From Inquilinus limosus DSM 16000 (GTDB lineage Bacteria > Pseudomonadota > Alphaproteobacteria > DSM-16000 > Inquilinaceae): a DNA stretch of 64,000 bases. Positions 34,894 through 44,371 of the stretch are shown in pieces (position 1 is the first letter of the stretch; each line of letters opens with the position of its first letter). Made by a program: the position numbers and the translations under genes. The notes beneath the pieces are model-generated. The model saw nothing but the letters and a program-made list of their open reading frames with translations. It searched no databases and was not told the DNA's origin. The stretch spans positions 124,001 to 188,000 of the forward strand of contig NZ_AUHM01000006.1 in the NCBI RefSeq assembly GCF_000423185.1, in the 5' to 3' direction.

Positions 34894-34979
34894 TGTAATA
34901 TGACCGGAACGGCAAAGGAAGCGGGTCGGCACGCATGGCGAAGCCGGATCCGACGCAGCACACAGGGGAGGAGTCCAGG

Positions 34980-36935
34980 ATGGACGACAAGCTCAGCGCC
35001 TCGCCGCAGGTGTTCGCCCGACGCACGGTTCTGAGGGGGCTCGCCGGGGTGGCGGCGATGCCGCTCGCGGTCCGGCTCGCCCATGCGCAGGCCGCGAAGG
35101 GTGAGGCGCCCGCCCTCGCGCAGCTGGTGAAGGACGGCAAGCTGCCGCCGCTGGCCGAGCGGCTGCCGGCCAACCCGCTGGTGGTGCAGCCGCTGACCAG
35201 GGTCGGCACCTATGGCGGCACGCTGCATCGCGGCCTGCGCGGGTCGTCCGACCACAACGGCATCCTGCGCGTGGTCGGCAATCAGGGCCTGGTGCGCTGG
35301 AACCTCGAATTCACCGAGGCCCTGCCCAATCTCGCGGAGAGCTGGGAGATCAACGCCGGCGCGACCGAGTTCGTCTTCCATCTCCGCAAGGGGACGAAAT
35401 GGTCGGACGGCCATCCCTTCACCGCGGACGACATCGTCTTCTCGGTCGAGGACTGCGCCAAGAACGCCGAGCTCTACGGCTCGGTCCCCTCACAGCTCTC
35501 GATTGCCGGCAAGCCGGTGGTCGTCAGCAAGATCGACGACGCGACGGTCAAGTTCACCTTCGCGGCGCCCTACGCCACCTATCTCGAGATGCTGGCGGCC
35601 CCGCTGGGCCAGCACCCGACCCTCTTCGCCAAGCACTATGCCAGCCAGTTCCATCCGAAGTACAACGACAAGATCGACGAGCTGGTGAAGCAGGCGAAGC
35701 TGTCGAACTGGACCGACCTGTTCCGGGCGAAGTGCGGCGACATCGAGATTCCCTCGCGCTGGGGCAATCCGGAGAAGCCGACCCTCGACCCTTGGGTGAT
35801 CGCCGAACCCTATGTCGGTGGCGCGACCCGCGTGGTGATGAAGCGCAACCCCTATTTCTGGCAGGTCGACACCGAGGGCAACCAGCTGCCCTATATCGAC
35901 GAGCTGTATTTCGGCATCTCGCAGGATGTCGAATCGCTGCTGCTCGATGCCATCTCCGGCAAGCTCGACATCCAGGAGCGGCACATCAGCCTGCTGCAGA
36001 ACAAGCCGACCTTGTCGCAGAACCGGGAGAAGGGTGGGTACCGGCTGATCGAGCTGGAGCCTTCGGCGGCGCAGCAGTGCCAGATCTACCTGAACATCTG
36101 CCACAAGGACCCGAAGCTGCGGGCCTTCTTCGGCAACAAGGAGGTGCGCCAGGCGCTATCGCTCGGCATCGACCGGCAGGAGATCATCGAGCTGGTCTAT
36201 TTCGGCCAGTCGGAGCCGTACCAGACCGGACCGCGGCCGAGCCATCCCTGGTATCATGAGAAGCTCGCCCGGCAATTCACCGAGTTCGACCCGGACCAGG
36301 CGGGCGCCCTGCTCGACAAGCTCGGCTACGACAAGACCGACGGCGACGGCTTCCGCCTGCATCCCGACGGCAGCAAGATCTTCTTCGCCGTCGACGTCAT
36401 CCCGACGCTCAACGCCGACCTCGTCGACGTGCTCGAGCTGGTGAAGCGGCACTGGGGGGCGATCGGCATCGACATCAAGGTCAACACCATCGAGCGCGCC
36501 CTCTACTACACCCGCGGTGACAGCAACGACCACGACGCCCAGGTGTGGCCGGGGGCGGGCGGGCTCGACCCGATGTTCGACCCGCGCGACTTCTTCGCCC
36601 AGCATCCGCAGGGCTCGCGCTACGCCATTCCCTGGACGCTGTGGTACGTCTCGAACGGCCAGTCGGGCGAGGAGCCGCCGGACAGCCAGAAGCAGCGCAT
36701 GAAGCTGTTCGACGAGGCGCGCGGCACCGCCGACCTGGACAAGCGCGGCGCCATCATGAAGCAGCTGTTCGACCTGACCGCCGAGGCCTTCGAGACGGTC
36801 GGCGTCTGCCTCGCCGTCAACACCTTCGGCGTGGTCAAGAACACCCTCGTCAACGCGCCGGAGAAGGAGCCGGATTCCTGGACCTGGCCGAATCCCGGCC
36901 CGGCCATGCCGCAGCAGTTCTTCTTCTCGAGCTGA
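34980..36935 (+). CDS. Dpp-type ABC transporter substrate-binding protein (family 5)
   Basis: The protein has 651 residues from the ATG at 34980, which follows GGGGAGGAG; an in-frame ATG at 34935 has no such site. The signal peptide is Tat-like (ARRTVLRGLAGVAAMPLAVRLAHAQ). Family 5 landmarks are TPNLAESWEI-like ALPNLAESWEINAGATEFVFHLRKGTKWSDGHPFTADDIVF, and the C-terminal lobe with RQALSLGIDRQEIIELVYFG. At about 650 residues it is longer than most peptide-binding proteins (about 500-550), as is seen in family 5 proteins that bind oligosaccharides. The gene context (udh, dehydratase) suggests a uronate-containing ligand. Confidence 0.9.
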   Translation: MDDKLSASPQVFARRTVLRGLAGVAAMPLAVRLAHAQAAKGEAPALAQLVKDGKLPPLAERLPANPLVVQPLTRVGTYGGTLHRGLRGSSDHNGILRVVGNQGLVRWNLEFTEALPNLAESWEINAGATEFVFHLRKGTKWSDGHPFTADDIVFSVEDCAKNAELYGSVPSQLSIAGKPVVVSKIDDATVKFTFAAPYATYLEMLAAPLGQHPTLFAKHYASQFHPKYNDKIDELVKQAKLSNWTDLFRAKCGDIEIPSRWGNPEKPTLDPWVIAEPYVGGATRVVMKRNPYFWQVDTEGNQLPYIDELYFGISQDVESLLLDAISGKLDIQERHISLLQNKPTLSQNREKGGYRLIELEPSAAQQCQIYLNICHKDPKLRAFFGNKEVRQALSLGIDRQEIIELVYFGQSEPYQTGPRPSHPWYHEKLARQFTEFDPDQAGALLDKLGYDKTDGDGFRLHPDGSKIFFAVDVIPTLNADLVDVLELVKRHWGAIGIDIKVNTIERALYYTRGDSNDHDAQVWPGAGGLDPMFDPRDFFAQHPQGSRYAIPWTLWYVSNGQSGEEPPDSQKQRMKLFDEARGTADLDKRGAIMKQLFDLTAEAFETVGVCLAVNTFGVVKNTLVNAPEKEPDSWTWPNPGPAMPQQFFFSS

Positions 36936-36993
36936 CACCCGGCGCCGCCGGTCTTCCTCCGCCGCTCAGCGTCCGTTTCGAGGAGAACCCCGG

Positions 36994-37980
36994 ATGCTCC
37001 GCTTCATCGCCAAGCGCCTGCTGTGGATGGTGCCCGCGCTCTTCGCGGTCAGCTTCCTCGCCTTCGTCCTGATCCAGCTGCCGCCCGGCGACTTCGTGAC
37101 CAGCTATGTCGCGACGCTCGCCGCCTCGAACGAGGTCGTCGACCAGAACGCGGCCGCGGCGCTGCGCGAGCGCTTCGGCCTCAACGACCCGATGCTGGTG
37201 CAGTACGCCAAATGGATCGGCGGCATCATCACCCGCGGCGATTTCGGCCTGTCCTTCGAATGGCAGCAGCCGGTCAGCGACCTGATCTGGGAGCGGATGG
37301 CGCTGACCCTGGTGCTGACCCTGGCGACGCTGATCGCGACCTGGGCCATCGCGCTGCCGATCGGGGTCTATTCCGCGGTCCGCAAATATTCGATCGGCGA
37401 CACTATCGTCACCACCATCAGCTTCGCCGGGCTCGCCATCCCGTCCTTCCTGCTGGCGCTGGTGCTGATGTATGTCGCCGCCATCGAATTCGGGCAGGAC
37501 GTCAGCGGCCTGTTCTCGCCGGAATTCGAGAAGGCGCCCTGGAGCATCGCCAAGACCATCGACCTGCTGCAGCACCTGTGGATCCCGGTGCTGATCCTCG
37601 CCGTCTCCGGCACCGCCAGCCTGATCCGGGTGATGCGGGCGAACATGCTGGACGAGATCCATAAGCCCTACGTCACCACTGCCCGCGCCAAAGGCCTGTC
37701 CGAGTTCCGGCTGCTGATGAAGTACCCGGTGCGCGTGGCGCTGAACCCCTTCATCTCCACGCTGACCTGGCTGCTGCCCAATCTCGTCTCCGGCTCGATC
37801 GTGGTGGCGATCGTGCTCAACCTGCCGACGGCGGCGCCGCTGCTGCTGCAGTCGCTGATGGCTCAGGACATGTATCTCGCCGGCGCCTTCGTGCTGCTCA
37901 TCTGCGCGCTGACGCTGATCGGCTCGCTGATCAGCGACATCCTGCTGGCGCTGGTCGACCCGCGCATCCGCCTCGAATAG
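36994..37980 (+). CDS. Dpp/Opp-type ABC transporter permease (DppB-like)
   Basis: The protein has 328 residues, the same length as the DppB-like protein at 1573, with near-identical blocks (IKRL/AKRLL...WMVPALF, IQLPPGDF, GDFGLSFEWQQPVSDLIWERM, LLLALVDPRIRLE). Six membrane segments are predicted, and the EAA loop is YVTTARAKGLSEFRLLMKYPVR. GAGGAGAAC precedes the ATG. The two Dpp systems in this window are clearly paralogous. Confidence 0.93.
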   Translation: MLRFIAKRLLWMVPALFAVSFLAFVLIQLPPGDFVTSYVATLAASNEVVDQNAAAALRERFGLNDPMLVQYAKWIGGIITRGDFGLSFEWQQPVSDLIWERMALTLVLTLATLIATWAIALPIGVYSAVRKYSIGDTIVTTISFAGLAIPSFLLALVLMYVAAIEFGQDVSGLFSPEFEKAPWSIAKTIDLLQHLWIPVLILAVSGTASLIRVMRANMLDEIHKPYVTTARAKGLSEFRLLMKYPVRVALNPFISTLTWLLPNLVSGSIVVAIVLNLPTAAPLLLQSLMAQDMYLAGAFVLLICALTLIGSLISDILLALVDPRIRLE

Positions 37981-37993
37981 CCGGGAGGGCTTC

Positions 37994-39118
37994 ATGACCG
38001 ACATCGCGACCGTCGCCCCCGCCGGCCAGCTCGCCGTCGCCTCGCAATGGCAGCTGATCTGGTGGGCCTTCCGCCGCCACCGGCTGGCCATGGTCTCGCT
38101 GGTGATCGTCGCGATCCTCTACCTGGTCGCGGCCGTGCCCGGCTTCTTCGCGATCAACGATCCCAACAAGCAGAACGCCCGCGCCGCCTTCCACCCGCCG
38201 CAGGCGATCCATCTGTTCGACCGGGCCGAGGACGGAAGCCTCAGCTTCGGGCTCTATTTCCACCCCCACAAGCTGACGCGGGACCCGGAGACGCTGGCCG
38301 CCGTCTACAAGGAGGATCCGACGCGCAAGGTCGCGGTCTCGCTGTTCGGCCGCGGGTACGAGTATTCGGTGCTGGGCCTGTTCACCACCGACCTGCACCT
38401 GCTCGCCTCGGCCGATCCGAAGCAGCCGCTGTTCCTGTTCGGCACCGACCGGCTGGGCCGCTGCGTCTGGAGCCGGATCATGCAGGGCGGCCAGATCTCG
38501 CTGTCGGTCGGCCTGGTCGGCGTGTTCCTGTCGCTCGTCATCGGCATCGTGCTCGGCGGCATCTCCGGCTACTACGGCGGCAAGCCGGATTTCGTCATCC
38601 AGCGGGTGATCGAATTCGTCCTGGCCCTGCCGACGATCCCGATCTGGCTCGCCATGGCCGCGGCCCTGCCGCAGGACTGGCCGGCGATCACCCAGTACTT
38701 CATGATCACGGTGATCCTGTCGCTGACCGGCTGGGCGCAGCTGGCCCGCGTCGTCCGCGGCCGCTTCCTGTCGCTCAGGACCGAGGAGTTCGTCACCGCC
38801 GCCCGACTCGACGGCTGCAGCGAGGGGCGGATCATCTTCCGGCACATGATGCCGAGCTTCCTCAGCCACATCATCGCCTCGGTGACGCTGGCGATCCCGG
38901 CGATGATCCTGGCCGAGACGGCGCTGTCCTTCCTCGGCCTCGGGCTGCAGCCGCCGACCATTTCCTGGGGCGTGCTGCTGCGCGAGGCGCAGAACATCCG
39001 CTCGATCGCGACCGCGCCCTGGCTGTTCGCGCCGGGGGCCTTCGTCGTCCTGGCGGTGATGGCGCTCAACCTTCTCGGCGACGGCCTGCGGGACGCGGCC
39101 GACCCCTACAACAAGTGA
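37994..39118 (+). CDS. Dpp/Opp-type ABC transporter permease (DppC-like) with enlarged periplasmic loop
   Basis: The protein has 374 residues. The first membrane segment is at about 31-53. The family motif is LFGTDRLGRC at about 148-157, then five more segments and the EAA loop EFVTAARLDGCSEGRIIFRHMMPS. The loop between segment 1 and the LGRD-type motif is about 95 residues (FHPPQAIHLFDRAEDGSLSF and on), well above the family norm, as in the paralogue at 2559. The last residue of the usual GRD is C here. GGGAGG precedes the ATG. Confidence 0.92.
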   Translation: MTDIATVAPAGQLAVASQWQLIWWAFRRHRLAMVSLVIVAILYLVAAVPGFFAINDPNKQNARAAFHPPQAIHLFDRAEDGSLSFGLYFHPHKLTRDPETLAAVYKEDPTRKVAVSLFGRGYEYSVLGLFTTDLHLLASADPKQPLFLFGTDRLGRCVWSRIMQGGQISLSVGLVGVFLSLVIGIVLGGISGYYGGKPDFVIQRVIEFVLALPTIPIWLAMAAALPQDWPAITQYFMITVILSLTGWAQLARVVRGRFLSLRTEEFVTAARLDGCSEGRIIFRHMMPSFLSHIIASVTLAIPAMILAETALSFLGLGLQPPTISWGVLLREAQNIRSIATAPWLFAPGAFVVLAVMALNLLGDGLRDAADPYNK

Positions 39119-39132
39119 CGGCGGAGGCCCCG

Positions 39133-40875
39133 ATGTCGACACCCCCGGCCGCCCCCGTGCCGTTCCCCGGCCGCCCGAAGCCCGTCCTGGCGGTGCGCGA
39201 CCTGGTGACCCAGTTTCCGACGCGGGCCGGGCTGGTGAAGGCGGTCGACGGCGTCTCCTTCACGGTCGAGCGCGGCAAGACCCTCTGCGTCGTCGGCGAG
39301 AGCGGCTCGGGCAAGAGCGTGACCGCGCGCTCGATCCTGCAGATCGTCGACGCGCCGGGCCGCATCGTCTCGGGCGAGATGGTGCTCAACCGCCCCGACG
39401 GCAGCAGCGTCGACCTGGCCAGGCTGCATCCGCGCGGGCGGTCGATCCGCCGGGTGCGCGGCCGTGAGATCGCGATGATCTTCCAGGAGCCGATGTCCTC
39501 GCTGTCGCCGATCCACACGGTCGGCGACCAGATCGCCGAGGTGCTGCGCCTGCATCTCGGCATGGGCAAGGCCGCGGCCCGGGCGCGGACGGTCGAGCTG
39601 CTGAAGCAGGTCGAGATCCCGCGGGCCGAACGGGCGATCGACCGCTACACCTTCGAGTTCTCCGGCGGCATGCGCCAGCGCGCCATGATCGCTATGGCCC
39701 TGGCCTGCAACCCGCTGCTGCTGATCGCCGACGAGCCGACGACGGCCCTCGACGTCACCACCCAGGCCGAGATCCTCGACCTGATCAAGCGCCTGCAGGC
39801 CGAATACGGCATGGGCGTCATGTTCATCACCCACGACATGGGCGTGGTCGCCGAGATCGCCGACGACGTCCTGGTCATGTACCAGGGCAAGGTGATGGAA
39901 CGCGGCCCGGCCGACCGCATCTTCCACGCGCCGGAGGATCCCTACACCAAGATGCTGATCGGCTCGGTCCTCAAGCTCGAGGACAAGGCCGAGATCCGCC
40001 TGAAGCGTCCCGAACTTCCGGCCGACCGTCCGCCGGTCGTCGAGGTCGATGGCCTGAAGATGCATTTCGGCACCGGCAACGCCGCGGTCAAAGCCGTCGA
40101 CGACGTCTCGCTCGCCGTCAGGGCGGGGGAGACGCTCGGCATCGTCGGCGAGTCCGGCTCCGGCAAGACGACCATGGGGCGCTGCCTGCTGCGCATCCAC
40201 GACCCGACCGGAGGCGCCATCCGCTACCGCCGCGCCGACGGCTCCGTCGTCGATCTCGCCAGGGCCGACAAGCCGATGCTCGCCGCCTGCCGGCGCGAGA
40301 TCCGGATGATCTTCCAGGATCCGGTCTCCTCGCTCAACCCGCGGATGACGGTGGCGCAGATCATCGGCGAGCCGCTGCTGGTCAACGGCGTCGCCAAGGG
40401 GAAGGAGCTCGACGAGCGCGTTGCCGATCTCATGCGCCAGGTCGGGCTCGACCCCGCCTGGCGCGAGCGCTACCCGCACGCCTTCTCCGGCGGCCAGCGC
40501 CAGCGCATCGGCATCGCCCGGGCCATCGCGCTCAACCCCCGCGTCGTCGTCGCCGACGAGGCGACCTCGGCGCTCGACGTCTCGCTGCGGTTCCAGGTGC
40601 TGGACCTGCTGCTCCGGCTGCAGGACCAGCTCGGCCTCGCCTACATCTTCATCAGCCACGACATCAGCGTCATCCGCTACATGTGCGACCGCGTCGGCGT
40701 GATGTACCGGGGACGGCTGGTCGAGATCGGCGATGCCGAGGAGGTGTGCGAGGCACCGCGCCACGACTACACGCGGGCGCTGATCTCTGCCGTGCCGCGG
40801 CCCGATCCGCGCCGCCGCAGCATCCACAACCGCATCCGTTACACCGAACCGGCCGAACGGAGCCTCGCGCAATGA
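39133..40875 (+). CDS. Fused double ATP-binding subunit of Dpp-type importer (DppD-DppF fusion)
   Basis: The protein has 580 residues with two ABC ATPase domains: [16 protein letters not shown] and [11 protein letters not shown] in the first; [17 protein letters not shown] and [11 protein letters not shown] in the second. Both carry the oligopeptide-type C-terminal segment ([18 protein letters not shown]). It is the paralogue of the fusion at 3731. The stop overlaps the dehydratase start (ATGA), so enzyme and importer are translationally coupled. Confidence 0.93.
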   Translation: MSTPPAAPVPFPGRPKPVLAVRDLVTQFPTRAGLVKAVDGVSFTVERGKTLCVVGESGSGKSVTARSILQIVDAPGRIVSGEMVLNRPDGSSVDLARLHPRGRSIRRVRGREIAMIFQEPMSSLSPIHTVGDQIAEVLRLHLGMGKAAARARTVELLKQVEIPRAERAIDRYTFEFSGGMRQRAMIAMALACNPLLLIADEPTTALDVTTQAEILDLIKRLQAEYGMGVMFITHDMGVVAEIADDVLVMYQGKVMERGPADRIFHAPEDPYTKMLIGSVLKLEDKAEIRLKRPELPADRPPVVEVDGLKMHFGTGNAAVKAVDDVSLAVRAGETLGIVGESGSGKTTMGRCLLRIHDPTGGAIRYRRADGSVVDLARADKPMLAACRREIRMIFQDPVSSLNPRMTVAQIIGEPLLVNGVAKGKELDERVADLMRQVGLDPAWRERYPHAFSGGQRQRIGIARAIALNPRVVVADEATSALDVSLRFQVLDLLLRLQDQLGLAYIFISHDISVIRYMCDRVGVMYRGRLVEIGDAEEVCEAPRHDYTRALISAVPRPDPRRRSIHNRIRYTEPAERSLAQ

Positions 40876-42095
40876 AGATCACCGATATCCGCACCTTCCT
40901 GATGCAGGCCGGCCCGCCGGATCCGGCCAAATGGGCGACCGACGGCCGGTTCGACGACGCGGCGACGCAGGGCAAGCCCGGCGGCTTCCGCAACTGGTTG
41001 TTCGTCAAGGTCACCACCGATGCCGGCATCGTCGGCATCGGCGAATGCTCCGGCTGGCCGCGGGTGATCGAGACCGCGGTGCAGGACCTGAAGGGCCTGC
41101 TGATCGGCGAGGATCCGACGCATATCGAGCGGCTGTGGCAGAAGATGCAGGTCGCGATGATGGGGCACGGCCTGCTCGGCACGGTCGGCGCCGGCGCGAT
41201 GACCGGCATCGATGTCGCCCTCTGGGACATAAAGGGCAAGGCGCTGGGCGTGCCGGTGTGGAACCTGCTGGGCGGCAAGATGCGCGACCGCGTCCGCATC
41301 TACTCCCACGCCAACACGCCGGAGATGGCGCTGGCCGTGAAGGGCCGCGGCATCCGCACCATCAAATGCGGCGGCGTCGCCGACCCGGTGCGCAAGGTCG
41401 CGATGCTGCGCGAGGCGGTGGGCGATGAGGTCGACATCGCCATCGACCTGCACGGCCCGCCCTGGCTGACGCCGGCCGACGCGGCGCGGGTGGCACGCGC
41501 GCTGGAGCCCTACAACCTGCTGTGGATCGAGGACCCGATCGCGCCCGACAACCTCGACGGCTACAAGCGCATCCGCGACGCCGCCCATGTGCCGCTGGCG
41601 GCGGGCGAGCGCATGGCGACGATCTTCGGCGAGCGCGAACTGATCGAGCGCGAGCTGGTCGACGTCATCCAGCCGGACACCGGCCGGGCGGGCGGCCTGA
41701 CCCAGATGAAGAAGATCGCCGCCATGGCGGAGGCGCACCACATCATGATGGCGCCGCATTCGGGCTCGCTCGGCCCCGTCGCCGAATATGCGGCGCTGCA
41801 TCTCCTGGCCGCGATCCCGAACGCCCTGATCCTGGAGCGCCTCGACGACGACTGGCCGGGCCGGGCGAAGACCATCGTGCCGCATCCGGTGCAAGAGAAC
41901 GGCTTCATCGCCGTGCCCGACGCGCCGGGCCTCGGCTGCGACATCGACGAGGACTTCGTCGCGCGCCATCCCAGCGAGCGCAACGTCGCCGTGCCGGTGG
42001 CCGAGGTCGACCGGTCCTACGCGCCCGGCACCCACCGCGAGCACGTCTACGTGCAGACGCGGCTCCGGCGGGCGTCCTACTTCACGGCGAGGTGA
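40872..42095 (+). CDS. Enolase-superfamily acid-sugar dehydratase (mandelate racemase/galactonate dehydratase type)
   Basis: The protein has 407 residues from the ATG that overlaps the upstream stop. Metal ligands and catalytic residues can be placed: D192 and H194 in IDLHGPP, E220 in WIEDP, E246 in AAGERM, H296 in APHSGSLGP and E322 in LERLDDD. The D-x-H motif with a second histidine on the seventh strand is the galactonate/mannonate-dehydratase pattern rather than that of Agrobacterium galactarolactone cycloisomerase. Such enzymes dehydrate aldonates or aldarates to 2-keto-3-deoxy acids. Downstream of a uronate importer and opposite udh, it probably handles an aldonate or aldarate; I do not assign the sugar. 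Confidence 0.87.
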   Translation: MKITDIRTFLMQAGPPDPAKWATDGRFDDAATQGKPGGFRNWLFVKVTTDAGIVGIGECSGWPRVIETAVQDLKGLLIGEDPTHIERLWQKMQVAMMGHGLLGTVGAGAMTGIDVALWDIKGKALGVPVWNLLGGKMRDRVRIYSHANTPEMALAVKGRGIRTIKCGGVADPVRKVAMLREAVGDEVDIAIDLHGPPWLTPADAARVARALEPYNLLWIEDPIAPDNLDGYKRIRDAAHVPLAAGERMATIFGERELIERELVDVIQPDTGRAGGLTQMKKIAAMAEAHHIMMAPHSGSLGPVAEYAALHLLAAIPNALILERLDDDWPGRAKTIVPHPVQENGFIAVPDAPGLGCDIDEDFVARHPSERNVAVPVAEVDRSYAPGTHREHVYVQTRLRRASYFTAR

Positions 42096-42118
42096 GGGGC
42101 TGCCGGCGCCCGCGCCCT

Positions 42119-42916
42119 TCAGCCCGCCACCACCACGTCGACCTGGGCGCGTTCCAGCAGCTCGGCGATGTCCTGGGGCGGCGGCTGGTCGGTCACCAGC
42201 ACATGCGCCCGATCCAGCGGCGCGATATGGGCGAAGGAGGCGTGGCCGAACTTGCTGGCGTCGGCCAGGATAACGGTGCGCCGCGCCGCCGCCATCATCG
42301 CCGCGATCAGCCCGGCCTCCTCCAGCAGCGTCGTCGACAGGCCGGCTGATGCCGAAAGGCCGCCGACCCCGAGCACCGCCGTGTCGGCGGTGATGCCGCC
42401 GGCGCCGGCGAAGCCCAGCGGCCCGATGGTGACGTGCGATTCCCGCCGGAACTGGCCGCCCAGGACATAGACGTCGCGCACCGCCTGCGCCGGCGCAGCC
42501 AGCGGCAGCTCGAGATTGTTGGTGACGATGGTCAGGTCGCGCCGGCCCACGAGCTCGGCCGCGAACAGCCGGGTGGTCGAGCCGCCGTTGACGATCAGCG
42601 TCTCGCCGTCGCCGATCAGATTGGCGGCGGCCCGGGCGATGCGCCGTTTCGCGTCGATGTGCACGTTCATGCGCTGGGCATAGGGCACGTCGTGCCCGAC
42701 CAGCCCGTCGACCGGCACCGCGCCGCCATGGGTCCGGGTCAGCAGGCCGCGCGCCTCCAGGAAGTCGAGGTCGCGCCGGATCGTGTCCGCCGAGACCGCG
42801 AACAGGCTCGACAGCTCCGCCACCGTCACCTGGCCCTGGGTCCGGGCCAGGCGCAGCAGCTCGTTGCGCCGCCGCGCGGGCAGGGCCGCATCGGCGGCCT
42901 GGTCGACTGAGGTCAT
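42119..42916 (-). CDS. DeoR-family transcriptional regulator
   Basis: The protein has 265 residues from the ATG at 42916, preceded by GAGGAG; a start four codons earlier is possible. The N-terminal helix-turn-helix (RRNELLRLARTQGQVTVAELSSLFAVSADTIRRDLDFLEARGLLTRTHGGAV) is diagnostic. The C-terminal sugar-phosphate sensor domain (about 90-250) has the DeoRC NGGSTTRLFAAEL and LADASKFG motifs. It diverges from the CUT1 importer genes at 43055 and converges with the dehydratase gene. DeoR proteins usually respond to a phosphorylated sugar, which fits the kinase and aldolase in the divergent operon. Confidence 0.92.
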   Translation of the reverse strand: MTSVDQAADAALPARRRNELLRLARTQGQVTVAELSSLFAVSADTIRRDLDFLEARGLLTRTHGGAVPVDGLVGHDVPYAQRMNVHIDAKRRIARAAANLIGDGETLIVNGGSTTRLFAAELVGRRDLTIVTNNLELPLAAPAQAVRDVYVLGGQFRRESHVTIGPLGFAGAGGITADTAVLGVGGLSASAGLSTTLLEEAGLIAAMMAAARRTVILADASKFGHASFAHIAPLDRAHVLVTDQPPPQDIAELLERAQVDVVVAG

Positions 42917-43054
42917 GGCTCCTCGCAAAAAACCGCATCGAGTCTAAGACAACTTGCTTGACTCTGCCAGATGCCTGCGGCCCTATACCGGAATAGGCGC
43001 ACAAACACGCATAAAACAGCGCCAGATTCCCGTTTCCATCAATGGGAGGGAGGA

Positions 43055-44371
43055 ATGACCAAGATCCCTGGCCGGGCGTGTTCCGGCGGTCTGTTCCGGC
43101 GTGATCTTCTGAAGCTGTCTGGGGTGGCGCTGGGGGCAGGGGCCGCGGCCCCGATCCTGGGCCGGTCGCGGCCGGCGCGCGCGGCGACCGAGATCACCTT
43201 CGCCAGCGCGAAGTTCTTCGGCAAGGAGACGATCGCGCAGCTGGTCGACGCCTACAACGCATCCCAGGACAAGGTCCACGTCACCTATCGCGAGCTGCCG
43301 CCGCCCAGCGCATCGACCGAGGTGCATCAGGCGCTGGTGCAGCAGCTGGCCCGCCGCAACGGCGCGCCGGATGTCTTCACCCAGGACATCATCTGGATCG
43401 CCGAATTCGCCGCCGCCGGCTGGTCGCTGCCGCTCGACGAGCATATCGATTCCAGCGAGATCGGCGCCTATTTCCCCGGCCTGGTCGCCGGCTGCAAATG
43501 GCAGGGCAAGCTGGTGGCGCTGCCCTGGTTCGTCGATTCCGGCATGCTGTACTACCGGCGCGACCTGCTGGAGGCCGCCGGGGCCAAGGTGCCGGAAACC
43601 TGGCCCGAGCTGGTCGAGACGGCGAAGAAGATCACCGACGCCGGCCAGGCCAAGCTGGGCTTCCTGTGGCAGGGCAAGCAGGCCGAGGTGCTGGTCTGCG
43701 ACCTCGTCTCCTTCACCGGCTCGAACGGCGGCGCCATCCTCGACACCGACGGCAGGACCGTGCGCATCGCCGACCCGGCGGCGGTCGAGGCGGTGCAGTT
43801 CATGCACGACACCATCGCCACCCATAAGATCAGCCCGCCCGACCTCCTGAGCTGGGACGAGGAGCCGTCGCGCCGGCCCTTCACTGCCGGGCAGGCGGTG
43901 TTCCTGCGCAACTGGTCCTATGTCTACGGCATCTCGCAGGACGCGAGCGAATCCAGCGTCGTCGGCAAGGTCGGCGTCGCCCCGCTGCCGCATTTCCCCG
44001 GCAAGTCCAGCGCCGCCTCGCTCGGCGGCTACCAGTACGGCGTCAACGCCTCGTCCAAACACAAGGAGGCGGCGCTCGACTTCGTGCGCTGGATGTCCTC
44101 GCCCGAGACCCAGCTGCGCTTCGCCCTGCAGCTCGGCCTGGCGCCGACCCGGCAGGCGGTGTTCGATCATCCGGAGCTGGCCAAGGCCCAGCCCTTCATG
44201 GCGCAGTTGAAGCCGGTGTTCCTCGGCGCCACGCCGCGGCCGGTGACGCCGAAATACCCGCAGGTCTCGCTGGTGCTGCAGTCCGAAGTCTCGAAGGCGC
44301 TGGCCGGCGGCGACGTCAAGGGCGCGCTGGAGACCGCCAAGTCCCGGATCGACGCCATCGTCGGGGTGTGA
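43055..44371 (+). CDS. CUT1-type sugar ABC transporter substrate-binding protein
   Basis: The protein has 438 residues from the ATG at 43055, which has GGGAGGGAGG just upstream. The Tat signal peptide is LFRRDLLKLSGVALGAGAAAPILGRSRPARA. The mature protein is family 1, with GAPDVFTQDIIWIAEFAAAGWSLPLDEHI and the aromatic-rich SYVYGISQ segment. It begins the importer-kinase-aldolase run controlled by the divergent DeoR protein. Confidence 0.91.
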   Translation: MTKIPGRACSGGLFRRDLLKLSGVALGAGAAAPILGRSRPARAATEITFASAKFFGKETIAQLVDAYNASQDKVHVTYRELPPPSASTEVHQALVQQLARRNGAPDVFTQDIIWIAEFAAAGWSLPLDEHIDSSEIGAYFPGLVAGCKWQGKLVALPWFVDSGMLYYRRDLLEAAGAKVPETWPELVETAKKITDAGQAKLGFLWQGKQAEVLVCDLVSFTGSNGGAILDTDGRTVRIADPAAVEAVQFMHDTIATHKISPPDLLSWDEEPSRRPFTAGQAVFLRNWSYVYGISQDASESSVVGKVGVAPLPHFPGKSSAASLGGYQYGVNASSKHKEAALDFVRWMSSPETQLRFALQLGLAPTRQAVFDHPELAKAQPFMAQLKPVFLGATPRPVTPKYPQVSLVLQSEVSKALAGGDVKGALETAKSRIDAIVGV

